In this document: one piece after another, positions 11,714 to 18,974 of the stretch
How positions within the stretch are numbered: the stretch's first letter is position 1
How the letters are laid out: the number at the start of each line of letters is the position of its first letter
DNA from: SAR324 cluster bacterium
GTDB taxonomy: Bacteria; SAR324; NAC60-12
Assembly: GCA_014382365.1 (NCBI GenBank)
Contig: JACNJW010000016.1
Location: 1-37,422 of the forward strand
Reading direction: 5' to 3'
DNA: 37,422 nucleotides
The notes under the pieces: generated by a model
What the model was told of the DNA's origin: nothing
Database searches by the model: none
What the model saw: only the letters and a program-made list of their open reading frames with translations
Made by a program: the position numbers and the translations under genes

Positions 11714-12835
11714 TTACCATTCGACTCTCAAAGGCATGATAACAGACAAAAATGAGTCATCCGCAGTCGACTTGATGATGGTGGGACTCATCGAGTTTTT
11801 GCATTCGAGCTTAATTTCATCACTCTCTATGACAGCCAAAACATCGAGGAGATACTTGGAGTTAAATCCAATCTGAAAGGCTTCTCCATCATAGCCGGCT
11901 TCTATTTCATCAACCACTTCTCCATAGTCTGCTTTTTCACTTTCAAGTTTCAAAACACCTTGAGAGATGAGCAGTTTTACAGGTCTTAGTTTTTCCGTAC
12001 TGATTGAGGAAACAATTCTGAGTGAATTAATAAAGTTTTCACGCTTTACTATAACGTTCAAGGTATTATCTTTGGGAATGATTGGGTCACAGTTTGGAAA
12101 TTTGCCTTCAATCAGTCTTGTTTTGAAACTTATTTTTCCACCTGAAAACTGCATTACCCGACTGTCAAATGTTATCCTGACTGTTTCACCAAACAAATCT
12201 GCTGCACGCCTTACTTCAGTCAGTGCTTTCCTGGGAATGATAACTTCCTGACCTTGACCAATATTTATCTTATCAACTGCTTTTACTATCTCTGCTAATC
12301 TGTGTCCGTCAGTGGATAGCCAGCGCGTTTGTTCACCTGCAGTTGAACAGAGACAGACACCCATCAGGTTCCGTCTTGATTCATTTGTAATGGCCGCAAA
12401 AAGTGTCATATCAATACAATGCTTCAAATCATCTACAGATATCGTCACAGACTGCGGTAATTCTTCCAGTATTGTCTGGGGGTATAAACCTACTTCCACT
12501 GAAGGAAGACGCAATTCAGATGAACCACAGGTAATATGAATCCAGAGTTGTTCTGTTGAGCGGATGTGCACATCCTCACCCTGCAGTTCTTTAACGATGT
12601 CAAAAACTTTTTTGGCATTAACACAAATACTACCTGGTTCTGCAATTTGTGCTGTCAGTTTTTCAACCAGCGACAGCTCATAGTCTGTTGAAGAAAATTC
12701 AACCATCGATTCCTCTCCTTCGGTTGTTCTGATCACAAAATTGGAAAGGATTGGTTTAGTTGAGCTTTTGTCAACGACAGCATTGATGTTTTGTAAAGTA
12801 CTACTTAAGGCTTCTCTTTTTAAAGTAATTTCCAT
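11714..12835 (-). CDS. dnaN: DNA polymerase III beta sliding clamp
   Basis: Ring-shaped processivity clamp for DNA polymerase III. The N-terminal MEITLKREALSSTLQNINAVVDKSSTKPIL is the standard clamp opening and the C-terminus ends in VIMPLRVEW, near the usual MPMRL. Three clamp folds fit the 373-residue length. No Shine-Dalgarno precedes the ATG. On the - strand, TTGTCA (12864-12869) lies upstream of a TATAAT that is 4 bases from the start codon, but the 19-base spacing is long; if used, the transcript would be nearly leaderless. The upstream gap carries the iterons listed separately, one of which overlaps this -35-like box, so DnaA-type binding could repress dnaN. Confidence 0.95.
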   Translation of the reverse strand: MEITLKREALSSTLQNINAVVDKSSTKPILSNFVIRTTEGEESMVEFSSTDYELSLVEKLTAQIAEPGSICVNAKKVFDIVKELQGEDVHIRSTEQLWIHITCGSSELRLPSVEVGLYPQTILEELPQSVTISVDDLKHCIDMTLFAAITNESRRNLMGVCLCSTAGEQTRWLSTDGHRLAEIVKAVDKINIGQGQEVIIPRKALTEVRRAADLFGETVRITFDSRVMQFSGGKISFKTRLIEGKFPNCDPIIPKDNTLNVIVKRENFINSLRIVSSISTEKLRPVKLLISQGVLKLESEKADYGEVVDEIEAGYDGEAFQIGFNSKYLLDVLAVIESDEIKLECKNSMSPTIIKSTADDSFLSVIMPLRVEW

Positions 12836-12861
12836 ATTTATTATATTAGTAGTAGTAGTGT

Positions 12862-12883
12862 TGTTGACAACCTGTTGAGTTGT
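12862..12883 (+). repeat. 11-bp iteron block 1 (2 units)
   Basis: Units TGTTGACAACC and TGTTGAGTTGT in direct tandem. The first overlaps the -35-like TTGTCA of the dnaN promoter on the opposite strand. Its start is in 11-bp register with block 2 (66 bases apart). Confidence 0.7.
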
Positions 12884-12927
12884 TAGATAACTTTTTGAAA
12901 ATTAAGAACTATTCTCTGTTTTATAGT

Positions 12928-12960
12928 TGTTGATAACTTGTTGTTAGTTTGTTGATCAAC
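12928..12960 (+). repeat. 11-bp iteron block 2 (3 units)
   Basis: Units TGTTGATAACT, TGTTGTTAGTT and TGTTGATCAAC. The first contains TGTTGATAA, a near DnaA box. The last, with the following base, forms the 12-bp palindrome TGTTGATCAACA (12950-12961), giving one box on each strand. Confidence 0.75.
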
Positions 12961-12999
12961 AATAATCTATCAAAGATACAGAAAAAACCCAATACGAAT

Positions 13000-13021
13000 T
13001 GTTGAAAGAATGTTGATAGTT
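13000..13021 (+). repeat. 11-bp iteron block 3 (2 units)
   Basis: Units TGTTGAAAGAA and TGTTGATAGTT in direct tandem, in the middle of the dnaN upstream gap. An inverted TCAACA core follows at 13032-13037. Confidence 0.7.
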
Positions 13022-13073
13022 TTGGTTGTTTTCAACAAGTTCTTACAAGGAATTGAATTTGTAGAAGAAATCC

Positions 13074-13106
13074 TGTTGAATAATTGTTGAATAGTTGTTG
13101 ATAATT
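13074..13106 (+). repeat. 11-bp iteron block 4 (3 units)
   Basis: Units TGTTGAATAAT, TGTTGAATAGT and TGTTGATAATT, the most regular block. The third includes TGTTGATAA, one mismatch from a DnaA box on the - strand. It borders the most AT-rich part of the gap (13097-13140), as expected for boxes next to an unwinding element. Confidence 0.78.
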
Positions 13107-13150
13107 GTAAGTTAGTGATTTTATAGAATTAAAAATGTAATAGCAAACAG

Positions 13151-13828
13151 CTAACTATTATTAGATATTTTAGGAATCAAGATTGCAGTCAGCAGCATCT
13201 TGTTTTTTATGCAGTATTTGCCAGAGTGTTGAAATCCTGCAGGAGTTATCTCTGCACATGCTTTTGAGAGGGTGAATGAAAATTTTTTTTTATTCTCATT
13301 AATATTAATAACAGCATCCTGAAAATACAGGTATGTTTTTGAAACCGGATATAGGCACTTGAAGATTGACTCCTTGGCAGAAAAAATAATTCTCAGCATC
13401 AGGTTTGCCTGTTCCTGCGGCATTGACTCCAACCACTTGAGTTCTGACTCCACACAGACATGCCTGCTGATCTTATAATCAACATTCCTGGACAGGCTTT
13501 CCAGGTCAATGCCAATTCCGGAAATATCATTAGCAAAACCAACTGCTGCTGCTGCCCAACCTTCTGAATGGGTAATACTTCCACAGACAGTCTCCGGCCA
13601 GCAGGGTTCTCTGGTTTTTCTGTTTCTGAGAATTGGTTCAGTTTCAAGTTTGAGTTTTGAGAGTGCCTTATGAGCACAGCTCCTTCCAAGTAAGAATTCG
13701 GCGCGCCTTTTTTCAGAACCAAACTCTACTGCAATTGCTTTTTCTTGCGGATGTAATGGAGAATCAACGACAGAAGACTGCTGTCCACAAAAAAAACTTA
13801 TGTTATCAGGAAAGGGTGAGGAAAACAT
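13151..13828 (-). CDS. 4'-phosphopantetheinyl transferase (EntD/Sfp superfamily)
   Basis: Transfers phosphopantetheine from CoA to carrier-protein serines. The Mg-binding motifs are GIGIDLE (104-110) and FSAKES (149-154), with CGSITHS (82-88) as the upstream conserved box. Length (225) and the FSAKESIFKCLYP spelling are closest to the EntD subgroup. No polyketide or nonribosomal synthase lies in the window, so its carrier protein is elsewhere or is fatty-acid ACP. The ATG overlaps the stop of the upstream barrel-protein gene by one base (TAATG on the - strand), implying translational coupling with an envelope gene cluster. Confidence 0.85.
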   Translation of the reverse strand: MFSSPFPDNISFFCGQQSSVVDSPLHPQEKAIAVEFGSEKRRAEFLLGRSCAHKALSKLKLETEPILRNRKTREPCWPETVCGSITHSEGWAAAAVGFANDISGIGIDLESLSRNVDYKISRHVCVESELKWLESMPQEQANLMLRIIFSAKESIFKCLYPVSKTYLYFQDAVININENKKKFSFTLSKACAEITPAGFQHSGKYCIKNKMLLTAILIPKISNNS

Positions 13829-14460
13829 TAAAATGCAACTTGAACTCCAATAGTGGTCATTCCACCGGTATAGTTCTTTTTAACAAGGCCGTAATCGCTT
13901 ACAGTAATTCCACTTTTGCTGGTGAGGTCAATTTTTGTAACGGACATTGCATGATAGCCGAGGTGGAACTCTATTGTACTCCAGAATGGTAGTCCAATAT
14001 GAATAAAAGCCTCCGATACCGGAGTACTCAGCTCACTGTTGTCTGAGTTTGTTGAACTGCCGCTGGTTTCAGAAACTGCAGTGTTTGTTTTCATTGTTCC
14101 TGCGCCAATACCCAGAGAAATTGAAACAACCGGAAACGGAATGTTATAGAAAAAATTGATAGTATCTATTCTTGTTTTTGTGATTAGCGAAAGCGTTGAG
14201 GAAGCACTGGCAGAGGAGGTTTTCTTCAACTCCTCTTCAAAGCTGACTGTTGAAGCGCCCAGGTTAGGAAAAAAAGGAACTGGATGGGTGATTCCAATTG
14301 CGCCGCCGGAGACACTTCCAGGAGCTGCAGAGTAGGCGATGGCAACATCGGCGTTGATTCCGATAAATTGTGCACTTGCTGGTACTGCAGCAAAGGCCAG
14401 CCCCAGTATCAAACAGGCTGAAAAAAACAGTTTACGAAAATATTTTGTCCTGTTTAACAT
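13828..14460 (-). CDS. Small outer-membrane barrel-like protein, paralogue of the next gene upstream
   Basis: No known family recognised. Residues 1-30 are a signal peptide (basic start, SACLILGLAFAAVPASA, cleavage before QF). The mature part is rich in alternating hydrophobic/polar strands, Gly, Ser and Thr, and ends in the aromatic residue F (GVQVAF), all typical of outer-membrane beta-barrels. A Ser/Thr-rich stretch near residue 130 may be a surface loop. It shares layout with the 182-residue protein encoded just upstream: FFYNIPFPVVSISLGIGAG here, IFYMLPIPVINLTVGLGAG there, and similar closing strands (TTIGVQVAF / TGVGIMFSF). I infer tandem duplication. No clear Shine-Dalgarno precedes its ATG. 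Confidence 0.75.
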   Translation of the reverse strand: MLNRTKYFRKLFFSACLILGLAFAAVPASAQFIGINADVAIAYSAAPGSVSGGAIGITHPVPFFPNLGASTVSFEEELKKTSSASASSTLSLITKTRIDTINFFYNIPFPVVSISLGIGAGTMKTNTAVSETSGSSTNSDNSELSTPVSEAFIHIGLPFWSTIEFHLGYHAMSVTKIDLTSKSGITVSDYGLVKKNYTGGMTTIGVQVAF

Positions 14461-14479
14461 CTGAGGCAGATTCTTTGTT

Positions 14480-15028
14480 TTAGAAACTGAACATTATGCC
14501 TACACCGGTTACATTTCCGCTAAAATCGTCCTCACCGCCACCATATGCAGCTTTAATTTTTATTTTAGAGGAAACAGAACGATAACTGAGGTGCATGTCA
14601 AAGAATGGCAAAAACGGCACACCCACGCTGGCATACCATTGAGTTGCCTTACCCTTATCATAGGCATCGGAGCAAATTGAACACTTCAGTTCTGTGCTTC
14701 CGGCACCTAAACCAACAGTCAAATTGATAACCGGAATTGGAAGCATGTAGAAGATATCATACATAGATGTTTCCAACTCTACTGTAGAGGTACTTTTAAT
14801 TTTTGTCTTATAACTCTCGATACCTAAGCCAACCAGAATTGGTAAACTGACATGCATGAATACACCGCTTACTCCATCAGTCTCAATTTTACTGCCGTCA
14901 TTGCCCTTGCCAGTGATAGTGTGCGAAATCGGTACTCCGGCACTAACAGACAAAAGTGCGAATGCCTGTGAACTGGTGAATATCAAACTGCTAACTGCAA
15001 ATAGGGTTAATATAATTTTACGTTTCAT
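14480..15028 (-). CDS. Small outer-membrane barrel-like protein, paralogue of the downstream gene
   Basis: Protein of 182 residues with a signal peptide (MKRKIILTLFAVSSLIF... cleaved after AFA) and a barrel-like mature part ending in MFSF. A strong Shine-Dalgarno (AAGGAGA, 7-8 bases before ATG) picks the start at 15028 over an upstream ATG at 15109 that would add non-signal sequence and overlap the preceding gene. Segments IFYMLPIPVINLTVGLGAG and the last strand match the downstream paralogue. A CSIC motif about the middle could form a loop disulfide. Possibly a small porin-like or YfaZ-type protein; I do not recognise the family. Confidence 0.75.
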   Translation of the reverse strand: MKRKIILTLFAVSSLIFTSSQAFALLSVSAGVPISHTITGKGNDGSKIETDGVSGVFMHVSLPILVGLGIESYKTKIKSTSTVELETSMYDIFYMLPIPVINLTVGLGAGSTELKCSICSDAYDKGKATQWYASVGVPFLPFFDMHLSYRSVSSKIKIKAAYGGGEDDFSGNVTGVGIMFSF

Positions 15029-15053
15029 GCTGTCTCCTTTTTCAGAGTTGAAA

Positions 15054-15383
15054 TTATTCAGACGAATCAGAGTCTTCAGCAGGACTCCGCCACTCGTCAA
15101 ATTTACCAAGAGGTCTGGTGAATGTAAATTGGAAAGGCTCTACCACCAGAGTACTCCAGGCATCACCTGTACTTCCTGAAGTCAGGGCAAATGGTAGGGC
15201 AACAATGAAAAACGCAGTACCGACCAACGCCAGTCCTATCCCAAGCACACGGATTGGAACATCAATTACCATTGCAAATGCTGCAGGACGCTCTTCTGGG
15301 AAGGCTCCTGAAACATGCCCTGCGGATAATGCAAGAAACAGGCAAACTACAGTGAATATTTTTAGAGTATTTGCACGCGTCAT
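15054..15383 (-). CDS. Small exported membrane protein with TFTRPLG motif
   Basis: 109 residues: signal peptide or first membrane segment at 8-26 (LKIFTVVCLFLALSAGHVSG), a second hydrophobic segment at about 45-70 (VLGIGLALVGTAFFIVALPF), then EPFQFTFTRPLGKFDEW and an acidic Ser-rich tail. I recall similar short proteins with a TFTRPLG ending in deltaproteobacteria, of unknown function. It ends 25 bases before the paralogous barrel genes on the same strand and so is probably the first gene of a four-gene unit ending in the PPTase. Confidence 0.7.
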   Translation of the reverse strand: MTRANTLKIFTVVCLFLALSAGHVSGAFPEERPAAFAMVIDVPIRVLGIGLALVGTAFFIVALPFALTSGSTGDAWSTLVVEPFQFTFTRPLGKFDEWRSPAEDSDSSE

Positions 15384-15413
15384 GATTAGGTTTCAGTAGT
15401 CTTAAATTCGTTC

Positions 15414-16460
15414 TCAAAGTTTAAACTCACCGATGACCGGTGCATGATCGGAAGGCCGATCCTGTTCCCGTGCTCCAGTATCGATTATGCATGCTTGGCA
15501 GGAGGATGTCAAAACAGAATTTGCCAGAATATAGTCAATTCTCATTCCTGCACCGCGTTCAAAGCCGCGTGTACGAAAATCCCACCAGGAATATTGACCT
15601 GCACGAGTATTAAATTTGCGAAAAATATCACTCAATCCAATGTCAGTAAGTTTTGCCAGGAGTGCATGCTCCTTGGGGTGAAAGCTGACTTTATTGAGCA
15701 TTGCCTCTGGGTCTGCGAGATCTTCTGCTTTTGGAGCAATATTAAAATCACCCATTATCGCCAGTGGTTTGTCTGCAGTATTTTCCTGCCGGATTTGTGC
15801 TATTAATTCTGCAAAGAAAGTAAGCTTGTATTGAAATTTGTCAGATTCTGTTGTTTGACCCTGTGGCACATAGACATTAATCAGTCTTATTCCCGAAATT
15901 GAAGCTGAAAGAAGGCGGGCATTCTGCGGATCAAAGCCGCTGAGAAATCCCGGCTGAACATCCTCGATTGGACTTTTGGACAGAATAGCAACTCCGTTAT
16001 AGGATTTTTGTCCGTAATAAACAGACTCGTAACCTGCCTGTCTGAGTTCCAAAACCGGAAAGAGCGCATCTTCTACTTTTGTTTCCTGCAGACAAACTAC
16101 ATCCGGATCATGTTCTGACAACCACTCCAGCAGTAGAGGCAGGCGTGTTCGAATGGAATTTACGTTCCAGGTTGCTACCTGCCATGATTTACGCGGTTTT
16201 TCAGACTCAAGGAATATGCGGTCATTCGGAAGAAGACAGGTGTTGTTGCTGTAGAGAATATTTTGTTTATCAGCATCCAATCCTTTCCAGTTGCGTTCTA
16301 CCCGGAGGTTTCCGTTACGCCAGGATCGATAAATCAACTCGATCAAATCTTCAGGAGAACTGCTGGCCAGACGAAGCTCCGTAAAATCTAAGCCGTTCGT
16401 GTAGAGTTTTTTCCTGATTACATCAGAAATCAGTGCGCTAAAACTCTCCTGAGTAGTCAT
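15414..16460 (-). CDS. xth: Exodeoxyribonuclease III with ~92-residue N-terminal extension
   Basis: AP endonuclease/3'-exonuclease of the EEP superfamily acting in base-excision repair. The catalytic domain starts at about residue 93 (WQVATWNVNSIRTRL) with E126 in QETK, then YGQKSYNGVAILSK, IMGDFNIAP, and RIDYILAN with SDHAPVIGEF at the C-terminus. All expected catalytic residues are visible. Ordinary ExoIII is about 255-270 residues; here residues 1-92 form an extra domain with no motif I recognise, rich in charged residues (helical start ESFSALISDVIRKKLY). The ATG overlaps the stop of a 42-residue ORF (TAATG), so the long form is probably genuine, not a misplaced start. Confidence 0.9.
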   Translation of the reverse strand: MTTQESFSALISDVIRKKLYTNGLDFTELRLASSSPEDLIELIYRSWRNGNLRVERNWKGLDADKQNILYSNNTCLLPNDRIFLESEKPRKSWQVATWNVNSIRTRLPLLLEWLSEHDPDVVCLQETKVEDALFPVLELRQAGYESVYYGQKSYNGVAILSKSPIEDVQPGFLSGFDPQNARLLSASISGIRLINVYVPQGQTTESDKFQYKLTFFAELIAQIRQENTADKPLAIMGDFNIAPKAEDLADPEAMLNKVSFHPKEHALLAKLTDIGLSDIFRKFNTRAGQYSWWDFRTRGFERGAGMRIDYILANSVLTSSCQACIIDTGAREQDRPSDHAPVIGEFKL

Positions 16461-16588
16461 TACTCCTGGGCTAGAGATTGGAGAATAACTGCATTTTCCT
16501 GAAATTGCCGGCGGCGTTTTTTCAGATTTGCCTTGTTTGGTCGACTGTTTGCGTGTCTTTTTGTTGCAGTCTTTTGTTTGGGAGACAT
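16460..16588 (-). CDS. 42-residue basic peptide coupled to xth
   Basis: Short ORF beginning MSPKQKTATKRHANSRPNK and ending AQE, with a KKRRRQF cluster in the middle. AGGAA lies 7 bases before its ATG, and its stop overlaps the xth start by one base (TAATG). The Lys/Arg-rich N-terminal half suggests nucleic-acid or ribosome binding; the last 15 residues are predicted helical. I do not recognise it. The good ribosome binding site and exact coupling argue that it is translated; its role may be with the nuclease or only in setting xth translation. Confidence 0.55.
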   Translation of the reverse strand: MSPKQKTATKRHANSRPNKANLKKRRRQFQENAVILQSLAQE

Positions 16589-16740
16589 TTTGTGTTCCTG
16601 TTATTTGTGATTAAATCAACTTGTTCTGATTGATAGGAATCGGTATGATTTTAGTATTGAACTAATAAAAAATAGCAAAATATCCAAAACATTGCGAGCT
16701 AAATTTAATTAGAGGAAAATCTTCAGTTGATGCAAATGAG

Positions 16741-17055
16741 ATGAGCAGTCAAAAAAAACAGCAGAAAAGACCTAAGAAAGAAGTAGGACCACAAATTCAG
16801 AAATTAATGGAAATGCCGGTTACAGCTCGCCTTGTTCTGGGAGAATGTAAGATGGAAATAGAGGACATACTCAGGCTGGGACAGGGCTCAATGCTGGAAT
16901 TGGATACACAGCTTAAAGATAATTTTAAGCTTTATATTAATGATGAAGAAATCGCAAAAGCAAAATCTGTGATGATAGGCGAAAAACTTGGTGCAAAAAT
17001 AACTGAGATTTCTTCAACAGAAAAACGTCTCAAAGATCTGACTGATCTCGAATAA
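16741..17055 (+). CDS. fliN: FliN-type flagellar motor switch protein (SpoA domain)
   Basis: 104 residues, the short FliN form: a basic linker (1-20) followed by a SpoA/FliN-YscQ domain (LMEMPVTARLVLGECKMEIEDILRLGQGSMLELD). FliN forms the lower C-ring of the flagellar switch with FliM and FliG. FliN normally sits in a flagellar operon after FliM; here no other flagellar gene is nearby, and it precedes an LPS-type glycosyltransferase by 13 bases. It could be a relocated fliN, an extra copy or a type III secretion C-ring relative. There is no obvious Shine-Dalgarno. Confidence 0.85.
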   Translation: MSSQKKQQKRPKKEVGPQIQKLMEMPVTARLVLGECKMEIEDILRLGQGSMLELDTQLKDNFKLYINDEEIAKAKSVMIGEKLGAKITEISSTEKRLKDLTDLE

Positions 17056-17068
17056 AGGTGATGCTTCA

Positions 17069-18073
17069 GTGAAATTTCTCTTGATCCAATTGCGAAGGAT
17101 TGGTGATGTTTTGATGACAACTCCTTCAATCAGGCTGCTGCAGGAGTCTTTTCCAGAGGCACAGCTTGTTTTTTTAACAGAAGCACCTGCGGATCAGGTT
17201 TTGCGGGAGAATCCATATTTAGCTGAAATTCTAATTTTAAACAGGCAGCAGACTATCCGCGAATCTGTTGATTTTTTCCGGATGATCCGTCAGCAGCAGT
17301 TTGAGGTTGTGATTGATTTTTTTGGAAATCCACGCAGTGCTCTGCTGAGTAGATTTTCCGGAGCACCAATCCGGATCGGTTTTGATTTTCGCGGCAGGAA
17401 CTGGGCCTATACGCATCCGGTAACAATGTCTGCAGAGATGACCTATGCTGCCCAGGATAAGGCTCAGCTGCTGAAACCATTGGGAATCTCTGCCAGTGAT
17501 TTTAGTTTGGATTATCTGACCAACTCACAAGAGGAGCAATATGCAGTGGAACTCTTTGAGAAGCTTGGTATTCTGGAGACGGATTTTGTGGTTTCTTTGT
17601 CTCCTGTTTCACGCCAGCCATATAAAGTTTGGCCGGCAGAACGTTTTGCGGAACTTGCAGACTGGTTGGTGGAAAAATATAAAGCCAGGATATTATTTCT
17701 TTCCGGACCCGGAGAAGAGCATTTTATTGAGTCAGTAAGGCAGTCCATGCATCAGCAGTCACTTGCAGACTATCAAGTACCAACACTGGGAGAAACACTG
17801 GCAATATTAAAAAAAGTTAACTTGCATCTGGGTAATGACAATGGTCCAAGACATTTTGCAGTTGCCTGCGGAACTCCGACACTGACAGTTTTTGGCAGAC
17901 CATGGGCCGCAAACTGGACACCGCCTCAGCAGACACTGCACCGGACACTGGAGTTTGACCCTGGCTGCAAAAATAAATGTTTTTATCCAAAATGTGAGTT
18001 GGAATGTCTGCAGGGCGTAACTGTTGAAGCAGCTCAGACTGAATTACAGAAAATAATTAATAATTTAAGCTAA
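17069..18073 (+). CDS. Glycosyltransferase family 9 (ADP-heptose:LPS heptosyltransferase-like)
   Basis: Likely adds heptose to the LPS core from ADP-heptose. It has the GT9 N-terminal FLLIQLRRIGDVLMTTPSIRLL, the donor-site region HLGNDNGPRHFAVACGTPTLTVFG near residues 250-275, and the closing Cys cluster CKNKCFYPKCELECL seen in family members. Length (334) is normal. The start codon is GTG (17069) with AAAGGTG upstream. The next gene (DUF4254) begins 13 bases after its stop, a pairing I have seen often with LPS heptosyltransferases. The HldE product (3.9 kb) would be its donor. Confidence 0.9.
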   Translation: MKFLLIQLRRIGDVLMTTPSIRLLQESFPEAQLVFLTEAPADQVLRENPYLAEILILNRQQTIRESVDFFRMIRQQQFEVVIDFFGNPRSALLSRFSGAPIRIGFDFRGRNWAYTHPVTMSAEMTYAAQDKAQLLKPLGISASDFSLDYLTNSQEEQYAVELFEKLGILETDFVVSLSPVSRQPYKVWPAERFAELADWLVEKYKARILFLSGPGEEHFIESVRQSMHQQSLADYQVPTLGETLAILKKVNLHLGNDNGPRHFAVACGTPTLTVFGRPWAANWTPPQQTLHRTLEFDPGCKNKCFYPKCELECLQGVTVEAAQTELQKIINNLS

Positions 18074-18085
18074 TGGATCTTGTTG

Positions 18086-18703
18086 ATGGTATTCGTTTTT
18101 GAAATAGAAAAACTGCTGGAGCAGCAGCTGAAAGAAGTTGAAGAGTGGCACCTTGAACCGGGTTCCTCAGATAGTTCTGAGGCTGCCGACTTTCCTGCTT
18201 TGGTTTCTATGCAGCACCGACTTAATTATGAATTATGGCATCAGGAAGATCAGGCACGTGATCCGGATGCTTCGGACTCCGGAATTGCTGCAGTCAAAAG
18301 GGCAATTGATGTTTTGAACCAGCGCCGGAACGACCTGATTGAGTTGCTGGATCAGCACCTGCTAAGTGTTCTAAGGAGCAGCAAGTTGAAGAATTCTGCT
18401 GAATTGGAAATGAACAGTGAAACGCCTGGCAGCATGATTGATCGGCTTTCGATTAATGCACTTAAAATATACCACATGGATGAGGAAATTCAGCGCAAAG
18501 AAGCTACTGTAGAGCATCGCAATAAATGTACTGCAAAACTCTCCGTTTTGAATGAGCAACGTCAAGACCTGGTACAGTGCCTGATTAAACTGCTGGCAGA
18601 CTTGAGTAGTGGAAAAAAACAACTCAAAGTTTATCAGCAAATGAAAATGTACAATGATGAGAGTTTAAATCCTGTACTTTATCAAAAAGCTAAATCAAAG
18701 TGA
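18086..18703 (+). CDS. DUF4254 protein, partner of GT9 glycosyltransferase
   Basis: About 205 residues. The central stretch LNYELWHQEDQARDPDASDSGIAAVKRAIDVLNQRRND is the DUF4254 signature, a helical domain recurring beside LPS heptosyltransferases. Its biochemical function is unknown. Two in-frame TTG codons precede the ATG at 18086; I chose the ATG (MVFVFEIEKLL). A coiled-coil-like C-terminal half carries the remaining conserved helices. Confidence 0.8.
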   Translation: MVFVFEIEKLLEQQLKEVEEWHLEPGSSDSSEAADFPALVSMQHRLNYELWHQEDQARDPDASDSGIAAVKRAIDVLNQRRNDLIELLDQHLLSVLRSSKLKNSAELEMNSETPGSMIDRLSINALKIYHMDEEIQRKEATVEHRNKCTAKLSVLNEQRQDLVQCLIKLLADLSSGKKQLKVYQQMKMYNDESLNPVLYQKAKSK

Positions 18704-18715
18704 ACAGACGTTAGT

Positions 18716-18889
18716 ATGGGACCAAAGGGGTTTTTTCTTGCTTTCCTGATTGTTTGTGCACTCTATCTTTGGAGGAGAAAGCGCAAAATGCTGCAGGGAA
18801 AATCAACAAGATGGATCAACTGGGTACTTGGAGGAATTGCAGTCTATTATGGAATATCACTGTTGTTGATGTTTTTTGGTCCAGCTTAA
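18716..18889 (+). CDS. 57-residue two-segment membrane peptide
   Basis: Short ORF MGPKGFFLAFLIVCALYLW... with a first hydrophobic segment (6-19), a basic loop RRKRKMLQGKSTR, and a second segment (37-54, LGGIAVYYGISLLLMFF) ending GPA. The positive loop suggests both termini lie outside the cytoplasm. It starts 13 bases after DUF4254, so probably belongs to that transcript. No Shine-Dalgarno is obvious and I do not recognise the family. Confidence 0.5.
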   Translation: MGPKGFFLAFLIVCALYLWRRKRKMLQGKSTRWINWVLGGIAVYYGISLLLMFFGPA

Positions 18890-18974
18890 CGGATCTGCAA
18901 ATTCTTGTTGTTAAGACTCAAAAAAAGTGATGCTGACAAAAGTTGGTTATTGATTTAAATAATATTGGCCAAAA

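Larger units (their letters stand above)
12836..13150. other. Candidate chromosomal replication origin (oriC)
   Basis: A 315-base AT-rich stretch with no credible ORF between dnaN and a PPTase gene. It carries ten 11-bp units starting TGTTGA (one TGTTGT) in four tandem blocks at 12862-12883, 12928-12960, 13000-13021 and 13074-13106, plus one inverted copy (TCAACA, 13032-13037). TGTTGATAA at 12928 and 13096 is the complement of TTATCAACA, one mismatch from the DnaA box TTATCCACA. The AT-rich stretch 13097-13140 could be an unwinding element. Adjacent dnaN-recF-gyrB fits a chromosomal origin; dnaA is not adjacent, though this occurs in several phyla. The assignment is inference from sequence pattern and context. 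Confidence 0.65.

Noticed and set aside
15029..15109. Longer start for the barrel protein
   Set aside because: The ATG at 15028 has a strong Shine-Dalgarno and starts a signal peptide; the longer form overlaps the upstream gene.
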